The notes beneath the pieces were generated by a model. That model had not been told where the DNA came from, ran no database searches, and saw only the letters and a program-made list of their open reading frames with translations. Source: VXYL01 sp965116935 (GTDB taxonomy: Bacteria; Pseudomonadota; Gammaproteobacteria; Pseudomonadales; Azotimanducaceae). Taken from it: DNA of 64,000 nucleotides. Below, piece after piece: positions 61,937-64,000 of this stretch; the stretch's first letter is position 1, and each line of letters starts with the position of its first letter. The translations under genes were made by a program, and so were the position numbers. Location of the stretch: NCBI GenBank assembly GCA_965116935.1, contig OZ220737.1:2852001-2916000 (forward strand), written 5' to 3'.

Positions 61937-63256
61937 TCATGCGGCCGGCAGTTCGCCCCGCAGGGAGTTCGGCAGGGCCTCGGTGATGGTCACGGGCACC
62001 AACTCGCCGATGAGGTCCTCGCCGGCGCGGAAGTTGACGACACGATTGTCCTCGGTGCGGCCCTGCAACTGACCTGGGTCGAGCTTTGAGGGCCCCGTCA
62101 CCAGCGCCGTGCGGGTCGTTCCGACCATCGCCTCCGCGTGCGCCGCCGCCTGCCGCCGAAGCTGATCCTGCAAGATCGCCAGCCGGTGTTTCTTCACTGC
62201 CATCGGCGTCGGGTCCGGCAGCGAGGCGGCTGGTGTGCCGGGGCGAGGGCTGTAGATGAAGCTGAAGGAGATGTCGTAGTCCACTTCGCGTGCGAGATCG
62301 AGGGTTGCCTCGAAGTCGCGGTCCGACTCGCCGGGAAAGCCGACGATCAGGTCTGTCGAAAGGTGGATGTCCGGCCGCGCCGCCCGAATGCGGCGAATCT
62401 TCGACTTGTACTCGAGCGCCGTGTGCCCCCGCTTCATCATCGCCAACACCCGGTCGGAGCCGGACTGGATCGGCAGGTGCAGGTGGCTGACGAGCTCCGG
62501 GATGTCGCGATACGCCTCCACCAGCGTGTCCGAGAACTCCACCGGGTGCGACGTGGTGAAGCGGATGCGGTCAATGCCCGGCACTTCGGCGGCGTAGGCG
62601 ATGAGTTCGGCGAGGTCCGCCCGGTCGCCGTCGATGGCACCGCGATAGGCATTCACGTTCTGCCCGAGGAAGTTGATCTCGCGCACCCCTTGGCGGGCCA
62701 GCGCCGTCACCTCGCGCATCACGTCCGCCACCGGGCGGCTCACCTCCTCGCCGCGCGTGTAGGGCACGACGCAGAAGCTGCAGTACTTGCTGCACCCCTC
62801 CATCACCGAAACGAACGCCGACGGCCCCTCCGCCCGAGGCTCTGGCAGACGGTCGAACTTCTCGATTTCGGGGAAACTCACGTCCACCACCGGTGCCTTG
62901 GAGGAGCGTGCACTGTCGATGAGCTCCGGAAGGCGATGCAGGGTTTGCGGCCCGAACACCACGTCCACGTACGGCGCACGCTCGGCGATAGCGGCGCCTT
63001 CCTGGCTCGCCACGCAGCCGCCGACGCCGATGACGACGCCGGGCCGGGCGTGCTTGAGCACCTTCCAGCGGCCGAGTTCGTGAAACACCTTCTCCTGCGC
63101 CTTCTCGCGAATGGAGCAGGTGTTCAGCAAGAGCACGTCCGCCTCGCCCGGTGTATCCACCAATGCCGCCGACTCGCTCTCGGAGAGCAGATCAGCCATC
63201 CGTGCCGAGTCGTACTCGTTCATCTGGCAGCCGTGGGTCTTGACGTAGAGCTTCAT
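61937..63256 (-). CDS. miaB: tRNA-2-methylthio-N6-dimethylallyladenosine synthase
   Basis: 439 residues from the ATG at 63256. KLYVKTHGCQMNEYDSARM and LLLNTCSIREKAQEKVF carry two of the three N-terminal cysteines. The radical SAM motif is EGCSKYCSFCVVPYTRGEE (CX3CX2C). A C-terminal TRAM domain includes RTEDNRVVNF. It adds the methylthio group at A37 of tRNAs that read UNN codons. It starts the cluster, and 123 bases separate its stop from the phoH start. Confidence 0.93.
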   Translation of the reverse strand: MKLYVKTHGCQMNEYDSARMADLLSESESAALVDTPGEADVLLLNTCSIREKAQEKVFHELGRWKVLKHARPGVVIGVGGCVASQEGAAIAERAPYVDVVFGPQTLHRLPELIDSARSSKAPVVDVSFPEIEKFDRLPEPRAEGPSAFVSVMEGCSKYCSFCVVPYTRGEEVSRPVADVMREVTALARQGVREINFLGQNVNAYRGAIDGDRADLAELIAYAAEVPGIDRIRFTTSHPVEFSDTLVEAYRDIPELVSHLHLPIQSGSDRVLAMMKRGHTALEYKSKIRRIRAARPDIHLSTDLIVGFPGESDRDFEATLDLAREVDYDISFSFIYSPRPGTPAASLPDPTPMAVKKHRLAILQDQLRRQAAAHAEAMVGTTRTALVTGPSKLDPGQLQGRTEDNRVVNFRAGEDLIGELVPVTITEALPNSLRGELPAA

Positions 63257-63380
63257 GCCTCGCTTCCGCTGTTCGCGGTGTGGACAGGTGGTGCGCGACC
63301 GGTGCGCAAGTATATGACCGCTTGAAAAATGCCGGGCATTGCCGGTAAATGGCGCCAAGCCAAGCCGAGGCGGCAGCGAC

Positions 63381-63710
63381 ATGAGCGACGACAAGAGCCA
63401 CATCTACCGCATCTATTTCCACAGCCACGGGCAGATCTACGAGGTGTACGCACACTCGATCTACCAGAGCGACCTCTATGGCTTCGTGGAGATCGAGGAC
63501 TACATCTTCGGCGAGAAATCGAAGATGGTGATCGATCCGAGCGAGGACAAGCTGCGTACCGAGTTCGAGAGCGTGCAGCGCACCTATATCCCGATGCATG
63601 CGGTGATCCGCATCGACGAGGTGGAGAAGGAGGGCACCGCGAAAATCACCGACAGCAAGGGCAGCAACATCACGCCCTTCCCGATGCCCATGCCCGGCAA
63701 GAAGGGCTGA
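63381..63710 (+). CDS. DUF1820 protein
   Basis: 109 residues from the ATG at 63381. HIYRIYFHSHGQIYEVYAHSIYQSDLYGFVEIEDYIFGE and PMHAVIRIDEVEKEG are characteristic of DUF1820, a small family of unknown function common in gammaproteobacteria. It is divergent from miaB. The C-terminal tail (PFPMPMPGKKG) is proline-rich. It lies 21 bases before the enoyl-CoA hydratase gene and may be in one operon with it. Confidence 0.85.
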   Translation: MSDDKSHIYRIYFHSHGQIYEVYAHSIYQSDLYGFVEIEDYIFGEKSKMVIDPSEDKLRTEFESVQRTYIPMHAVIRIDEVEKEGTAKITDSKGSNITPFPMPMPGKKG

Positions 63711-63731
63711 CGCCCATAAGAGAGCGAAACC

Positions 63732-64000
63732 ATGACTGATGCCGCCCGCGAAGATCCCGCTGAACTCGTACTTGAAGAACGCGTGGACCATGTGCTCGTG
63801 CTTTCCCTCAACCGGCCACGCCGCCATCACGCCCTGAACCGTGCCCTCGTGGGGCGATTGGCAGAGGCGCTGCAGGCCGCCGAGGCGGATGAGGACGTGC
63901 GGGTGGTTGTGTTGACCGGCGCTGGCAGCAAGGCGTTCTGTGCCGGTGCCGACATGCTCGAAGTTTCCGGCGTCGAGGCGACATCGCCACCGTCCACCAA
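63732..64000 (+). CDS. Enoyl-CoA hydratase/isomerase family protein (3' truncated by window end)
   Basis: The frame opens at the ATG at 63732 and runs off the end after 89 codons. DHVLVLSLNRPRRHHALNRALVGRLAEAL and VVVLTGAGSKAFCAGADM are the first crotonase blocks, with the oxyanion-hole segment FCAGADM. Members hydrate enoyl-CoA or carry out related acyl-CoA chemistry. The catalytic glutamates lie beyond the window, so the exact reaction cannot be set. Confidence 0.88.
   Translation, partial: MTDAAREDPAELVLEERVDHVLVLSLNRPRRHHALNRALVGRLAEALQAAEADEDVRVVVLTGAGSKAFCAGADMLEVSGVEATSPPST

Overview
The window is a high-GC chromosomal segment that reads as a gammaproteobacterium. The main evidence is gene order: miaB-phoH-ybeY-corC-lnt (61.9-57.9 kb, minus strand), DUF2066-CDP-alcohol phosphatidyltransferase-hda (16.9-19.3 kb), and yciB diverging from yciO-trpS-scpA-scpB-rluB (30.4-35.8 kb), plus fused MnmC and a DUF1820 gene. 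Many short palindromic repeats lie between genes. Secondary-metabolism-type oxygenases (PhyH, CmcJ/NvfI-like, Baeyer-Villiger) suggest an environmental or host-associated lineage, which I cannot name. No rRNA, tRNA, CRISPR array or transposase gene was recognised.

Layout. 0-5.2 kb: end of a D-amino-acid deacylase-type amidohydrolase, a HEPN gene with a small partner, DoxX, a GH88/GH105-like hydrolase and a PhyH dioxygenase. 5.2-13.4 kb: accessory zone with a kinase-fold gene carrying an in-frame stop, two TIR-like genes followed by a truncated RipA-like membrane gene (remains of a Thoeris-like locus), VapBC, a PPOX protein, a Baeyer-Villiger monooxygenase, a HIT protein, a DUF6036 nucleotidyltransferase pair and a Phd/PIN pair. 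13.6-36.7 kb: mostly housekeeping, including DUF3604, hda, an unusual MurG homologue, serA, mnmC, a rhodanese, a desaturase, argS, pdxJ, yciB, trpS, scpAB and rluB.

36.9-49.3 kb: envelope polysaccharide locus with a GT4 glycosyltransferase, ManC and the dTDP-L-rhamnose genes rfbB, rfbA, rfbC and rfbD. Between rfbA and rfbC lies a 4.1 kb insert (41599-45723). It carries a large secreted protein of carboxypeptidase-regulatory-like repeats, a CxxC thioredoxin-like gene, a small lipoprotein-like gene and a MauE-like membrane gene. The insert is flanked by a direct duplication of the rfbB 3' end plus rfbA. The second copy is decaying, and four single-base frameshifts fall within 2.3 kb.

49.3-53.5 kb: a 352-bp MITE-like element with terminal inverted repeats and an 8-bp target duplication, a DNA methyltransferase, a truncated endonuclease-like ORF (possibly CfrBI-type), and an opposing two-gene module of an SMC/OLD-like ATPase and a small putative PD-(D/E)XK nuclease. 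53.5-64 kb: a radical SAM protein, a GT4 glycosyltransferase, an ACT-domain regulator coupled to a dimeric-type glycyl-tRNA synthetase, the lnt-corC-ybeY-phoH-miaB cluster, DUF1820 and the start of an enoyl-CoA hydratase gene.
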